NCBI GenBank assembly: GCA_045642445.1
Contig: JAZUIX010000152.1
Span: forward strand, 1 to 19,350
DNA: 19,350 nt
Source of the DNA: Colimorpha sp045642445
GTDB lineage: Bacteria; Bacteroidota; Bacteroidia; Bacteroidales; P3
Direction: 5' to 3'
Shown here: piece by piece, positions 19,304 to 19,350 of the stretch
Numbering within the stretch: position 1 is the stretch's first letter
How the letters are laid out: each line of letters opens with the position of its first letter
Notes under the pieces: generated by a model
The model's database searches: none
Told to the model about the DNA's origin: nothing
What the model saw: only the letters and a program-made list of their open reading frames with translations
Made by a program: the position numbers and the translations under genes

Positions 19304-19348
19304 CTCCAAAACCGCGTGCCGAGGGTTCAAGTCCTTCTGCCCCTGCCA
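19304..19348 (+). other. Attachment site: 3' half of a tRNA-Trp(CCA) gene
   Basis: CTCCAAA (19304-19310) is the anticodon loop with CCA, ACCGC the 3' side of the anticodon stem, GTGCC the variable loop, GAGGG-TTCAAGT-CCTTC (19321-19337) the T arm, TGCCCCT the acceptor strand, G the discriminator and CCA the end. The bases before it (CAGTG) do not pair with ACCGC and no D arm is present, so the 5' half is missing. This is the remnant left at the distal end when an element integrates into the tRNA-Trp gene; the intact copy would be at the other end, left of the window. Confidence 0.85.
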
Positions 19349-19350
19349 AA

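Noticed and set aside
19264..19350. A complete tRNA gene at the right end
   Set aside because: Only the part from the anticodon loop to CCA fits tRNA-Trp. The preceding bases do not form the anticodon stem, D arm or the AGGGGCA acceptor strand.

Overview
The window looks like one side of a temperate phage or phage-derived integrative element from a low-to-moderate-GC Firmicute, probably a gut Clostridia/Oscillospiraceae-type host. That host assignment is an inference from gene content (DUF2800, DUF2815, stand-alone PolA, VapE-like primase-helicase, VRR-NUC, SNF2 helicase, ArpU/sigma-4-like regulator), strong GGAGG ribosome sites and sigma-A promoters. No capsid, tail, portal or terminase gene is present, so either the late genes lie left of the window or this is a satellite-like element. 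The right edge is the 3' half of a tRNA-Trp(CCA) gene, cut in the anticodon loop, as expected for an attachment site.

Layout: (1) 1-371 is non-coding, with a phased array of GTTGMCAC octamers and a terminator. (2) 372-2209 is a divergent cassette: a NYN-domain RNase gene leftward, and a small-membrane-peptide/HTH operon rightward. (3) 2211-2980 is a hicAB toxin-antitoxin pair bracketed by two identical, inverted terminator stems. (4) 2985-14346 is a long leftward early operon starting at a Cro-like gene: excisionase-like HTH, membrane-anchored lytic transglycosylase, small proteins, PD-(D/E)XK nuclease (DUF2800), DUF2815, DNA polymerase A, VapE primase-helicase, VRR-NUC, nucleotide pyrophosphohydrolase, SNF2 helicase and a sigma-region-4-like late regulator. 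(5) 14347-16396 is the lysogeny switch and a rightward operon of CI-like repressor, ImmA/IrrE peptidase and tyrosine integrase. (6) 16397-19140 is cargo between integrase and attachment site: two more divergent cassettes, one with a ToxN/TenpN-like type III toxin and its repeat RNA, the other with a PBECR4-fold RNase. (7) 19141-19350 holds short direct repeats and the tRNA-Trp attachment remnant.

The most interesting content is a cassette design that occurs three times. On the minus strand each has a sigma-A promoter, a transcript beginning with a small hairpin, a structured leader RNA, an intrinsic terminator, and then an RNase-fold gene (NYN, ToxN/TenpN-like, PBECR4). On the plus strand each has a promoter with a palindromic operator in the 17-bp spacer, a one-helix membrane peptide (A), a GNRA-loop hairpin, a two-helix membrane peptide (B), and a DNA-binding regulator (C; HTH, HTH, ribbon-helix-helix). 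The ToxN copy is a recognisable type III toxin-antitoxin system with two pseudoknot-type RNA repeats that show compensatory changes. By analogy the PBECR4 and NYN copies are candidates for new RNA-controlled RNase systems. The role of the conserved A and B membrane peptides is unknown. Most A and B genes are under 60 codons and use non-ATG starts, so ordinary annotation would miss them.
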